Part shown: positions 22,080-33,200 of the stretch, one piece after another
Numbering within the stretch: the first letter of the stretch is position 1
How the letters are laid out: each line of letters starts with the position of its first letter
Source: Persicaria tinctoria
Lineage: Eukaryota > Streptophyta > Magnoliopsida > Caryophyllales > Polygonaceae
DNA length: 64,000 bases
NCBI GenBank assembly: GCA_037127255.1
Contig: JBANSL010000004.1
Location: 3,038,001-3,102,000 of the forward strand
Direction: 5' to 3'
Notes under the pieces: generated by a model
The model's database searches: none
What the model was told of the DNA's origin: nothing
Seen by the model: the letters and a program-made list of their open reading frames with translations, nothing else
Translations under genes and position numbers: made by a program

Positions 22080-23790
22080 TTCACAAATCCAACCTGATAT
22101 AAAAATATTCGATTAATTCACCCGAATTTAGATTTTCATTGGTAACTCGAATTCGAACCCAACTCAAAATAGACCCAAATACAAACAAATCTGATCCGAC
22201 CAATCTAGATCCGACCCAACTCTCAACCCAACCCGACCAAAATATATAAATGGAAAATATTATGAGACATTTTAATTTGCTACATTTTTATTATAATATT
22301 AATAAATATACAATTGACTCAAACCTCCCTACAACTATGCTCATATGCATTATAAAAAATGAAAGTATGAATGATGAACTTGAATTTCAAATCTCAATAA
22401 TCAAAGGTGGATATAATGAGTAGGGCTGTTATATGAGCTGAACAAGTCGAGCTCGGCTCGAAAAAGCTCGGCTCGAGCTCGTTCACTTACCTAAACAAGT
22501 CAAGCTTGAACATGATTTGAAACTCGGTTGAAAGCTCGGCTCGTTCGATTTAGGCTCGAATAGCTCGAATAATATGGAACTTCTAAAATTTTCTTTAAGT
22601 TAATATGTTATGACCAAGTAAAGCTACTTAAAGCTCGAAAAAAGCTCGGCTCGAGCTCGTTCATTTACTAAAACAAGCCGAGCTTGAACAAAAAAGAAAG
22701 CTCGTTTAAAAATTGGGCTCGGCTCGGCTCAAGCTCGTTTAACAAATGAACAAGCTTGAACATGTCAAGCTCGGCTCGAATAAAACCCCTAATAATGAGT
22801 AGATTATATCTTGAATTATATTTAATTTTACTTTGAAAAATATTTTTTGAAATACACAAATAATTAACTAAATAAGTGACGCGAATTACATATTCAACAG
22901 AATCAACCCGATTATCCAAATAGGCCGAATATGATTTGACCCAATATCCAAACAAACTAGACCCATTTTGATTCAAAACCCAAATGAGACCAACCCGTCT
23001 CTTCACCCGAAACTCGAACGAATCTGACCCACTTTGACTCGAAATCCGAATAGACATGATTGATTCAGCCTAATACCCGACTAATCCAAAATTCATTTTG
23101 ATCAGACTCCACCCGATCTGATCTGACCAATTCCCGACCTCACATTTTAACCGAACTGACTGGACCTATTAGTGTCCCAAGCCGATCAGCCTAGTACGTT
23201 GAATTTAACCCCATCGCTATTTATACGGGACAAGCTGATCGATGTAACGCAATCATACCAAATAGGGAAGGAATAATGTTATATGATAATACCAATCACG
23301 TTGCTGGTAACAACATTATAACGTACTGGGATGGACTGTTGTCCACAGTGTTGTTCGCGGTGAAAGAGATGGAGGAGATCGAACGTGCTTTTAGCGGATA
23401 CTTGTCTAGTTCGATCGATATTGGGTATAATATATTTATATATTAGGATCAAATTGGATTGAGTTAGATTAAGTCGAAATGGCTTTCAGGTTGAATCGGA
23501 TCAGGTAGGATCACATTTAATTTTATTATAAATTAAGTGATTATTATTTTTTATTTATCTTAAAACGTATTTTAAATGAGAAACTTATTGTGATTAAGGA
23601 TGATGGGATGAGTCAGGTCTTGGTTGGACCGAGTTTGTTTGTGTTCAGGCCAATTTGAGTATCGGGTCAAAATGAACTAGGTTGGGGTTCAAGTTCGAGT
23701 TGCACATTAAACTAGATTTTCAGGTTGAGTTAGATCTAGATTCAGATCGATTAGTCGGGTTTATCGCGTTGGGTCAAGTTCCTACACGAT
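22080..23790. repeat. Composite degenerate repeat rich in GACCC/GGGTC motifs, in inverted halves
   Basis: The left portions (22080-22250 and 22860-23200) are rich in CCGACC, GACCCA and ACCCGA. The right portion (23440-23790) is rich in the complementary GGGTC and GGTTGAG types. Together they look like a large decayed inverted structure. The hAT-like MITE at 22421-22791 has inserted within the left half. No protein coding is credible. Confidence 0.45.
22421..22791. mobile_element. hAT-like MITE filled with GCTCGG/CGAGC motifs, 371 bp
   Basis: The flanks carry a perfect 8-bp duplication, ATAATGAG (22413-22420 and 22792-22799). The ends are TAGGGCTGTTATATGAGC on the left and, on the opposite strand, TAGGGGTTTTATTCGAGC. 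The interior is dense in GAGCTCG, GCTCGGCT and CGAGCTCG. It is related to 48575-48960 and 32870-33200. Confidence 0.88.
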
Positions 23791-24046
23791 AATCCTTTGG
23801 TGAAGAACACAAATATCAACTTTCTTTGTCTGCTTTTTCATATATATATTTTTTTTAAAAAGTATGGAAATAATATAAAAAGATAAAAATAAGTTAAGAA
23901 TTGTTTTTAGGAAAGGGTAACGATATATTTGATGGTGACCATACAAGTTGCTTTCTAAGGTAGGTCCCTCATCTACCTAGCTCTTAGCCCTACTCCACCG
24001 GTCCACCTTATTTACTCCATCTATTATTTTTAATTGCAGTTCATTA

Positions 24047-24283
24047 CTCCCTCCGTTTCCTTTTAATTGACTTTTTACTACTAATGAACGTTTTTTAAGG
24101 TGCGAAAAACTATATAAAATAATAATTTTTTAAAATATTTTTTTCCAATAATCTCATACTTATTGGTAATAAGTATAATATTGTTAAAAAAAATTATTAA
24201 AATATTAATATTGAATATAGTTTATAACGTTCTAAAACTACGTGCATGACTTGAAAAAGCAACTTAAAAGGAAACGGAGGGAG
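24047..24283. mobile_element. Stowaway MITE, 237 bp
   Basis: The ends are CTCCCTCCGTTTCCTTTTAA on both strands, with TA duplications at 24045-24046 and 24284-24285. The inner arms carry the GTGC(G/A) and AAAACTATATAA phrases seen in the copy at 62324. Confidence 0.9.
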
Positions 24284-24285
24284 TA

Positions 24286-25058
24286 TTTATTATAAATATA
24301 TAAAATATATCTTTTTATAATTTCATAGAGAAATGGAGAAATTAAAGTACAATTTTATTTGAATTTCACACCTTTTTATTTTATGTTAATCAACTAAAAC
24401 ATTTTATCGAGATGTAATTTAATTTGAAGTACGTTTATTAAATACTTGATGTCGCACTAAGAGGTCTTTTCCCTGGTTAAAAAGATGTCATTTGATGGTG
24501 AGTCAGTAGGGTCTAACGCTTCTCATAAATTTTTATATTATTAAAAAAAGAAAAAGAAATACTGAACTTAATTAATGGTTAAAACAAACAATATAAGGTA
24601 TAATTTTGAACATTAAACATCACTTTCTAACTCTTTTTTTCTTCAAAAGGAAAAGTTGGGTGATAAACTCTCTAGCTACTATAGATGAAAATGAAACTAC
24701 ATAGGACTTTCAAGAGAAATATGATTATCAACTAGAAGATTTTCTTTCATGAATTGCTGATTTTCCTCTCGAAATCGTTGATACTATTCCTTGACTGCCA
24801 TGGTTAATCAGTTGCGATGTAGTTAAAAAAAAATTGAGATCTTGTACTGCTAAGATTGAGGCTCTGGATAGCAATTGTTATGTCCCAAGTGAAATTATGA
24901 GATTGAAAGGAAAATATAGAGATTAGAAAAGAGATTAAGGGAAGAATATGATAAATTATGAATACAGATCCAGGTTAGGGATGAACGTATATAGGGAGCA
25001 AGAGAAAGAGAGTAAAGATAGGGTCGGGGCCGGAGAAAGGGGTATCTAACACATTATC
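24286..25058. other. Intergenic, AT-rich
   Basis: No gene or element end is recognised before the copia insertion. Confidence 0.35.
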
Positions 25059-25063
25059 GGAAA

Positions 25064-25313
25064 TATTGAGAGTAAAGGAGATAGTTGGACAAAGAAGAAT
25101 TAGTTTTTTCTGTTACAACAGATTGCAAGTTGTAGGCTATTGCATTGTGTATAAATAGCAATGTGTAGTTCTGTAATCCGGTTAACAAAACACTTTACAT
25201 TTTTCCAATTCACAAGCAATGAGAGTTTTCCAAACTGTTCTTCATCTTCTCCCTTGAGTTCCCGCTTCTGGCTTTCTGTTTCTTCGCACAATCTGAGATT
25301 TCAGATTGTTTCA
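25064..25313 (+). repeat. 5' LTR of the plus-strand copia element
   Basis: 250 bp, starting TATTGAGAG and ending GATTGTTTCA. A TATA box, TATAAATA, at 25150-25157 is a likely element promoter. Confidence 0.95.
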
Positions 25314-25325
25314 TGGCATCAGAGC
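25314..25325 (+). other. Primer-binding site, initiator tRNA-Met type
   Basis: TGGCATCAGAGC directly abuts the LTR. It differs by one base from the standard TGGTATCAGAGC complement of plant initiator tRNA-Met. Confidence 0.9.
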
Positions 25326-25326
25326 T

Positions 25327-28300
25327 ATGGAGAATCAAATCGGAAATGAGATTCCAGATCCAGTAAATCATGGCGGGAATACGAATCCAAACGCGATTGA
25401 TCCGATGGATGAATTATTCCTTCACCATTCGGATCATCCTTCGTATATCCTGTCGACGAATTTGCTGAACGAGAGAAACTTTGGACATTGGAGAAGATCA
25501 GTGGAGGTGTCACTCCTCGCCAAGAACAAGCTCGGATTTGTTATTGGCTCGTGCGCGAAACCTGCAGATCCAGCATCGCCATTGCTGCATCACTGGGAGA
25601 GATGCAATGCTATGGTTGTTTCTTGGCTTATGCACTCAGTAGAGAAGAACATTGCAGAGCAGATTGTGTATCGGAGATCGACGAAAGAAATTTGGGATGA
25701 ACTCAACATGAGATTTGCTCATTCCAATCGAACGAGGATCTTCCAAGTACAGCGAAAATTGGCGTCCTCTGTGCAAGGTAACATGTCGATTTCAGTGTTC
25801 TGTGGAAAGATGAGAAAGATGTGGGATGAATATACGGATTTGGTTGAGCTTGCTGCCTGTGATTGTGGTCAATCGTTATCAATTGTCCATAAATTCATCC
25901 AAGAACAGCAAGTAATGCAGTTTCTGATGGGATTAAATGAATCCTATGATGTTGTTAGAGCCAACATCTTGATGATGAAGCCTTTCCCTGATATAAACCT
26001 GGTTTATCACATGGTGACTCAAGAAGAGGAGCAACGTGAATCCAGATCTGTTAATTCCAAACAAACATCATTTGGTGATGGTGCTGCTTTTGTAGCAGGA
26101 AGAGGAGGTTATGGTAGAGGTAGAAGCTATTTTCAAGGCCGAGGAAGAGGTGATTTCACAGGAAGAGGAGGTTATGACTCCACAGGAAGAGGAGGCTATA
26201 GACGAGGATCAAGATCTTTTCCTGGAAGAGGAGATACAGGAAGAGGAAATGGTAGAGGATCACATGCTTCATGGTCTACAAGAAGAGGTAGAGGTGGTAT
26301 GTTGTGTGATCATTGTGGTCTTACCAATCACACAATTGATAGGTGCTTCAAGATCCATGGCTATCCACCTTCATATGAATCAAGAAATCAAGCACACACT
26401 GCAGCATCCGACACCTCTAGCAACACAAGTTCTTCCTTGCCATACAATCTGACTCCAGAGCAGTGCCAAGAGATGTTTTCTCTCCTCAGCAAGTACAAAT
26501 CTGAAGAAAAAGTTGAAGGCAGAGAGGTGTTTGCCAACACCACTTTTGCAGGTAATAGCTATTGCTTTCATTCTTCAAGTCTTAATTCATTTTGGATCCT
26601 TGATAGTGGAGCCACAGACCACATAACACCACATCTGAAATTTCTTACCAACATCAAACCTCTCAGCCAATCCTGTTTTATCACAATGCCTAATGGCAAT
26701 CGTGTCCCTATAACACACAAAGGATCCATCCAGTTATCCTCCAAAATCAGCCTTCACAATGTTCTTCATGTGCCTCATTTTCAGTTCAACTTACTTTCCA
26801 TCAGTAAATTGACAGCTGAGCTCCACACTAACATTCTTTTCACACCAACCAAATGTTACATCCAGGGCCCTTAGATGAAAGATCTTTTGGTCCTTGGTCA
26901 TGAAGACAAAGGGCTGTATCTTGTGGACATGGAGCATCAAGACCTAGATTTCCCTTTTATGCAAGCTGAAGATTTGTATTCCAGCAGTATTAAGCAAAGT
27001 TTTTCCAATAATGTGCAGTTGCACTTGAATAGCCTTGAAATGTGGCATTGTAGATTGGGACATATCCCCTTTGAGCAATTGTTTTACATTGATGATGTTA
27101 AAAACACTATTGATTCCAAAACTCATTTGTTATGCCAAATTTGTCCTCAAGCCAAACAACACAGAACCTCTTTTTCTCAAAGCATAACTCATTCCTCTCA
27201 CCCTTTTGATTTAATCCATATTGACACATGAGGACCCTTCAAACATCACACTCGTGAGGGCCACAGGTATTTCCTTACCATTGTGGATGATTTCAGTAGG
27301 TGTACATGGACACACCTTTTGACCACCAAATATGGAGCTTTGCCAATTTTAAAAGCCTTTACTGCCCACATCCAGACACAATTTCATACCAATATCAAAA
27401 CCATAAGATCAGACAATGCCCAAGAGTTTTGTGACAGTGCTGCAAATGAATTCTTTCTTGCAAAAGGCATCATTCACCAAACCACATGTGTCTATACACC
27501 TCAACAAAATGGTGTAGCTGAGAGAAAACATAAACACCTCCTTGAGGTAGCCAGATCCCTACTTTTTCAGTCCAAATTGCCAATAAAATTTTGGGGAGAC
27601 TACCTTTTGACTGCTACTTACCTCATTAACCGATCACCTTTGCCCTCTCTTCACAATGTCTCTCCCTATGAACTTCTGTTCAAGACCAAACCCACCTATT
27701 CACACCTAAAAGCTTTTGGCTTCTTATGTTTTGTCAATACTTCTCCCGGAAACAGAAACAAGTTTGACCCAAAAGCATCCCCATGTGTTTTTATAGGATA
27801 CCCCTATGGCAAGAAAGACTACCTGATTTTTGAGCTCAAAACTAAATCCGTCTTTGTGTCCAGAGATGTCAGATTTCACGAGACTCATTTCCCTTTTCAG
27901 TTCATGAAAGAGGATTCCACCACATTACCTGTGTTACACCCAGATACATACATTACCTCCAATTACTTGCCCTCTGGCAACTTTCATCCTGTCATTTTCA
28001 ATACTGAGACTCCAAGCCCCACTCCACCCATCCCAACAGACATACATGATGCTCAACCAGGTCCACAAGTTCAACACCAAATTGTAACTGAACCTGCCTC
28101 TGATCAGGTCAGAAGGTCCACTAGACCTCACCACCCACTTACATACTTGAGAGATTATGTTTGTGCTTTTTCCACCACTTCATCCTTTATTGAACCCCAC
28201 CTCTTACCTTCCAGCCATTTCACATTTTTATCCAAAATTTCAGCCTTTACTGAACCTACCAGTTGGCTTGAAGCTTATGAGGATCCAAACTGGGTTAAGG

Positions 28301-29839
28301 CCATGGACAATGAAATTAATGCTTTGCAGGATAATGGCACATGGCAAGTTGTTTATCTTCCTCCTGGACAAAGGGCAATAGGTTGCAAATGGGTGTTTAA
28401 AGTCAAGTTAAAGGCAGATGGAACTCTTGAGAGATACAAAGCCCGTTTAGTGGCCAAAGGATATACACATAAGGAAGGCATAGACTTCCATGAAACATTC
28501 TCTCCAGTGATCAAAATGGCAACAGTTCGAGTTGTTATTTCAGTTGCCGCTTCAAGAGGTTGGCCCTTGTTTCAGCTCGACGTCAATAATGCATTCTTAC
28601 ATGGGAATCTTCATGAGAATGTCTACGTGAAGATGCCTCCTGGCATTCCAAATCCAGGCAACAAGGTTTGCAAGTTGCTCAAATCTCTTTATGGCCTTAA
28701 ACAGGCATCCAGACAATGGTTTCACAATCTTATTGAGGCTCTCTTGGTGAATGGATTTGTGCAATCGAAGAATGATTACTCCCTCTTTACTAAGGCCAAA
28801 GACAATCACTTGACAGTCATTGCAGTTTATGTGGATGATCTATTGATCACTGGCTCCAATATTGCTGAAATCGATCACATCAAGGCTTATTTAGACCATG
28901 TTTTCAGCATCAAAGATCTGGGGATCCTCGATTATTTTCTGGGTTTTGAGATTACATATCTCCCTTCAGGAGTGGCCATGACTCAATCCAAATTTACTCG
29001 AGAGCTGCTACATGATCTCCCCTTTTCACTACCTCACACAAAGGTTACTCCTCTGCCCCTTCACCTCAAGTTGAGACCTGATGACAGTGATCTCTTGGAC
29101 AAAGACGAAGCTTTTTTTCTGTATCGTTGCTTAGTTGGTAAGCTCAATTTTTTTAACCAATTCAAGGCCTGATCTAAGCTTTGCAGTTCAGTCCTTAAGC
29201 CAGTTTATGCAACAACCATGTGTGTCTCATATGAATGCTCTTATTCACACTCTAAGCTATGTTTGTGCTACTGCTGGTCGAGGTATTTTGTTAAAAGGAC
29301 ATGACAAACCAACCATCCAAGCATACACAGATTCAGATTGGGCTGCCTGTCCTTTCTCCCGAAGGTATGTTGGTGGTTATGTAGTTTTGTTGGGTTCTTC
29401 TCCAATCAGTTGGAAGTCGAAAAAGCAATCAGTCGTCTCAAGGAGCTCAGCTGAAGCCGAGTATAGAGCAATGGCTCAAGGTGCTGCTGAAATCACATGG
29501 TTAGTACGTCTCTTGACTGATCTTGGTGTCACTCCCATCACCCCCGTGACACTACATTGTGACAATAATTCTGCAATTCAAATTGCCCGCAATCCCGTGT
29601 TCCATGAAAGGACTAAACACGTTGAGATTGATTGTCATTTCACCCGCCAGAAAGTCCTTGATGGCCTCCTCGAACTGCACCACACTCCCACACTCGATCA
29701 GGTTGCTGATGTGCTCACCAAGGTTATACCTTCTGCACAACAGGACTACCTTCTTGGCAAGTTGGGAATGTTTTTCCCATCTCCCAGCTTGAGGGGGGAT
29801 ATTGAGAGTAAAAGAGATAGTTGGACAAAGAAGAATTAG
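25327..29839 (+). pseudogene. copia gag-pol polyprotein, interrupted by two stops and a frameshift
   Basis: The ATG at 25327 sits one base after the primer site. An earlier in-frame ATG lies inside the LTR and is ignored. Gag (retrotransposon gag of the UBN2 type) is followed by an Arg-Gly-rich RGG segment (residues about 258-324), a CCHC knuckle (CDHCGLTNHTIDRC, about 327-340) and protease with LDSGATDH (about residue 424). A TAG at 26872-26874 comes next. The pre-integrase zinc region (HCRLGH...CQIC) then meets a TGA at 27229-27231. The integrase core (VDDFSR), reverse transcriptase with YVDDLLITG and RNase H (TDSDWA, SSAEAEY) follow. A run of seven T at 29148-29154 shifts the frame by one base between reverse transcriptase and RNase H. 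The final frame ends 40 nt inside the 3' LTR. The protein parts are otherwise well preserved. Confidence 0.93.
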
Positions 29840-30049
29840 TTTTTTCTGTTACAATAGATTGCAAGTTGTAGGCTATTGCATCGTGTATAAATAGCAATGT
29901 GTAGTTCTGTAATCCGGTTAACAAAACACTTTACATTTTTCCAATTCACAAGCAATGAGAGTTTTCCAAACTGTTCTTCATCTTCTCCCTTGAGTTCCCG
30001 CTTCTGGCTTTCTGTTTCTTCGCACAATCTGAGATTTCAGATTATTTCA
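29800..30049 (+). repeat. 3' LTR of the plus-strand copia element
   Basis: 250 bp and 98.4 percent identical to the 5' LTR by eye (4 transitions). The TATA box copy is at 29886-29893. Confidence 0.95.
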
Positions 30050-30460
30050 GGAAACATCTTGTGAAACATTATCGAAATGATGAAACATGAAGGATGATTG
30101 CAATAATTTTCCAATATATGCTCTCGAGGTACCGATTTAGAAAAGATTTCACTGGATTCACCATTTTAACCCTTTAAAAACACAATTTTCTAGAGTTTGT
30201 CTATTTTTATTTAGGATTGTTATGAATTTCAAAATGATTCCATGAAATTTTACTATAATGTGCAGTAATTTAATCCTATAAAATAGTTAAAACTGAAGAA
30301 TTATTTACTGCATATAGATGGAAGGTCCTTTAGGAGGAACAAGAAACTGAAGAATTTCAGGGAAGGGGTTGGCAACTGCCATCCCATCCCATCAAATGAA
30401 TCCATCACGTTGCTATTTCCCTACTTTTTATCACCTACACAGCTACACTACAGTTTGCTT

Positions 30461-31004
30461 TGGTTTTTTTTTTTTTTTTTTTTTTGAAACGGAAAAAATT
30501 TGGCCATAGGGCTAAGCCCTATCAGCCAAGAGCATCCTTTCGGATGAGACTACGCAAGAGAGAATCATCAGGAGTCATTGGACCAAGTGAAGCCGAATCA
30601 AGTCTTGACAGTCGATCTGCCACTAGATTAGCTTCCCGGTAGACATGACGAATCTCGACCGAACAAAAGAAGCCTAACGAGACTAGACTGTCTGAGACAA
30701 TCATATCCGAGTCTCCAGTAGGCTTCCCCAACCCTTTTAAACACTTAATAATTGTTAAGTTATCTCCTTCTATAGTCAATTTTGTTATTCCTAATTCCTT
30801 TGCAGCGTGAATGCCACTCCATAGTCCATGGCTTTCACAACCACAAACAGAATCGATCGGTGATGGTCCCCAGCCACAGTAGGCAGGAGAGCCTTTGTGG
30901 TCTCGGATGATAAACCCGAAAGTGCCTTTATTTCTAGGGGATAGTGAGCCATCAAAGTTAAGTTTATATGTATCTTGGGGAGGTGGTTCCCATTTGGTTT
31001 GGTT
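30461..31004 (-). mobile_element. 5'-truncated LINE (L1-like) 3' end
   Basis: The minus strand ends in a long poly(A), seen as a T-run at about 30464-30485. Both sides carry GTTTGCTT (30453-30460 and 31005-31012), a target-site duplication. The body encodes an RNase H domain. Truncation at the 5' side, a poly(A) tail and a duplication are the hallmarks of target-primed LINE insertion. Confidence 0.85.
30522..31004 (-). pseudogene. LINE RNase H (RVT_3-type) C-terminal fragment, frame uninterrupted
   Basis: The open frame runs from the truncation point to the stop at 30522, about 160 residues. Recognisable are NFDGS (first acidic residue), GFIIRD, an ESHGLWSGI helix (Glu), IEGDN (Asp) and HVYREANLVADRLSRL. 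This is the plant RVT_3 RNase H fold found at the C-terminus of L1-type LINE polyproteins. It removes RNA from RNA-DNA hybrids during reverse transcription. The reverse transcriptase and endonuclease parts are absent, so it cannot move on its own. It has no start codon near the truncated end. Confidence 0.85.
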
Positions 31005-31170
31005 GTTTGCTTACATTAAAACTATTTTCTCATTTAATTTTTAATTTCCACACAAAATAAATAATTTCATTTTGAATAAGAAAATACTTTTCTTCAGGAT
31101 TTGTTATACATAATAAAAGTGTCGCGTTGCTATAAATTAATGAAAGGTTTTTTTTTTTTTAATCACATTT

Positions 31171-31270
31171 GGCATTTTAAACCCAAACATATAATTTCAT
31201 TTTGAATAGATGTAATTTTTAAAAATATTGTGTTAAGATATTTCCGTTAATGAGATGGAACACACACTAA
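31171..31270 (+). repeat. Helitron-like 3' terminus, first copy
   Basis: A short stem (TTCCGT and ATGGAA) is followed by CACACACTAA and then T. CTAA fits the Helitron CTRR rule. The same arrangement occurs at 32385-32450 with CTAG. No 5' end was identified. Confidence 0.35.
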
Positions 31271-31401
31271 TATATTCCCGTGACCACGTCTTAATTAAGT
31301 ACGGGAATATCTTAACACAAACAAGAAACATCTTAATTAAGTGCGGTCTTTCTATCATATTGTGTTATAATATATTCTCGTGACCATGTCTATATTGTAT
31401 A

Positions 31402-31599
31402 CAGGGGCGGATGCTTTTGTTAGGTTGGGGATGCTTAATTTTTTTTTTTTAGTGTTAATTTTCTAATATTTTACGTCAAGCATCCTCAATCTGGAAAAAA
31501 AAATCCAAAAGAATTTTTTTTATACTTTTAAACATTATCGGAATGATGAAAAATTTACCTTCAAGTATCCCCGTGATGACGGTCCAGGATCCGCCCCTG
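31402..31599. mobile_element. hAT-like MITE with CAGGGGCGGAT ends, 198 bp
   Basis: The inverted ends are CAGGGGCGGAT on the left and ATCCGCCCCTG on the right. The flanking 8-mers ATTGTATA and ATCCTATA agree at 6 of 8 positions. It is related to the CAG-ended elements at 59057 and 60512. Confidence 0.7.
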
Positions 31600-32384
31600 A
31601 TCCTATACGTACCCTTAGAACATAGAGTAAGGTACTAATTTGGAAAAGATTCTCTACCAAATGCTAAATGTGATAAAATGGCAAAAATTAAGAGTAGGAT
31701 TTGTCAAATTAAAATTTAATAGATCCAACCTCTAAACAGATGAAAGTGCATTCGATTTCGTCATCAGAAACGATTTAATTTAGGAGTAAAATCAGAAACG
31801 TTTTCAATATTGTACGACTAGAAGAAAAAACATAAATTGTGTATAGCTTATTGAATGGTTATAAAATATTTCAATACAACCTTTTGATTCGATGCTCTTG
31901 GTTTTAACTATACAAGTATAAAGTTATCAAACATATAGGCATCCCAATTTAGAAATTTAAATTTGAAGTCATGTGTGTCTATCTAAATTTCAAATATTCA
32001 TAAATTTTTACTCGAGTATTGGATTGAAGCTTATAATATATTAAATCGATGAATATGTTGTTAAATTTTTATTTTTCAATGAATGAAAATTCAAAAATAT
32101 AAACCAAATGTTCAAAAAATATTAATATATAAATAATTGATAGGATTTATTTTATTTATATTTAGATGATTTTTTGGTGGAATAGATTATTTATATCGAA
32201 ATTAATTATTTGATAGTTGTTACTGTATTTATATCTATATATATTATTTTTTTGGTAGAATAAACTCTTTAAAAGTAGATAATTTTTATTTTATATTTCC
32301 TGCACACTTAAATCGTTATTAGTTTAATTCTCACATTGTAATTCAGATTTATTGTTTTTATTATATTTTTAATATTTTTTATAT

Positions 32385-32450
32385 ACAATATATATAATTT
32401 TAAAATATTGTGTTAATATATTCCCGTGAATGAGACGGAACACACACTAG
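32385..32450 (+). repeat. Helitron-like 3' terminus, second copy
   Basis: It shares ATATTGTGTTAA, a short stem around GAATGAGACGGAA and the end CACACACTAG with 31171-31270, and is followed by T. Confidence 0.35.
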
Positions 32451-32539
32451 TTAGAGATATATAGAAGAAAACTAAAAAAAACAAGAAACATCTTAATTAA
32501 GTATACAATCAATCGAATTATAATCTTAGCTTCTTTTTT

Positions 32540-32646
32540 TTCTTTTAACTGATGACCCTTTGTATATGGTCTTTTAAACCATCTTTTCACGACTTGAAGA
32601 CCGTTGTGTCGATATACTTCTTACCTACTTTCAAAAAAAAAAAAAA
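32540..32646 (+). repeat. Retroposon 3' tail with poly(A)
   Basis: A tail with GATGACCCTTTGTA, CCATC and GACTTGAAGACCG ends in a run of A. The order of motifs matches 51215-51310, which also ends in A. They are therefore probably 3' ends of one LINE or SINE family. Confidence 0.5.
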
Positions 32647-32869
32647 TCAAAGAAGAAGGCAATATGTGAAAGACCCGGAGATTAACAAAGCATGAAAAAC
32701 CATGCTTTCGTATCTTTTGTTTCCTGCCTCCTCCTCATTTCCCCACTGTCTTTTTTCTTCTTTTAGTCAATTGCCAACCCTCCAAAAAAAGAAAAAAAAA
32801 AGAGAGAGAAAAGAATCCTTTAAACATTATGTACGTTTGATTTACAATATTACCTAATCAAGGAGGGGT

Positions 32870-33200
32870 CAATGAGAATTAGAATTGCTACGGGCGAATT
32901 CGTATATCCTCGTACTCATTCGATAAAAACTCGGCTCAAACTCGTTCATTTTTTAAACGAGCCGAGTATAACACATTTTAAAGCTTGGTCCAAAGCTCGG
33001 CTAGTTCGAATTAAGCTCAAATTTTATGAAATTGCTAAAATTTTCTTTAAGTTACTGTATAATGAGCAAGTATAACGGCTTAAAGCTCAAAAAAAGCTCG
33101 ACTCGAACTCGTTAATTTATTTTCTAAACGAGTCAAGTATGAGCACATTTTTAAGCTCAAGCCAAAATATAGAATCGACTCGAGTTCGTTCATATTCTAA
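32870..33200. repeat. Decayed CTCGG-rich MITE relative
   Basis: The interior has CTCGGCTC, ACGAGCC and GCTCGACTCGA motifs and an AAATTTTCTTTAAGTTA segment shared with the elements at 22421 and 48575. Ends and target duplication are not clear. Confidence 0.55.

Larger units (their letters stand above)
25064..30049 (+). mobile_element. Ty1/copia LTR retrotransposon, near-intact length but broken
   Basis: The 4986-bp element is bounded by the 5-bp duplication GGAAA (25059-25063 and 30050-30054). Two 250-bp LTRs differ at four positions, all transitions. The primer site follows the 5' LTR and a purine tract (GAGGGGGGA, 29791-29799) precedes the 3' LTR. Gene order is gag, protease, integrase, reverse transcriptase, RNase H, which defines the copia class. 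LTR ends are TA...CA rather than TG...CA. The low LTR divergence indicates a fairly recent insertion. Confidence 0.96.

Noticed and set aside
22421..23057. A 129-codon minus-strand frame at 22668-23057
   Set aside because: It spans a MITE boundary and the motif arrays; an artefact of periodic repeats.
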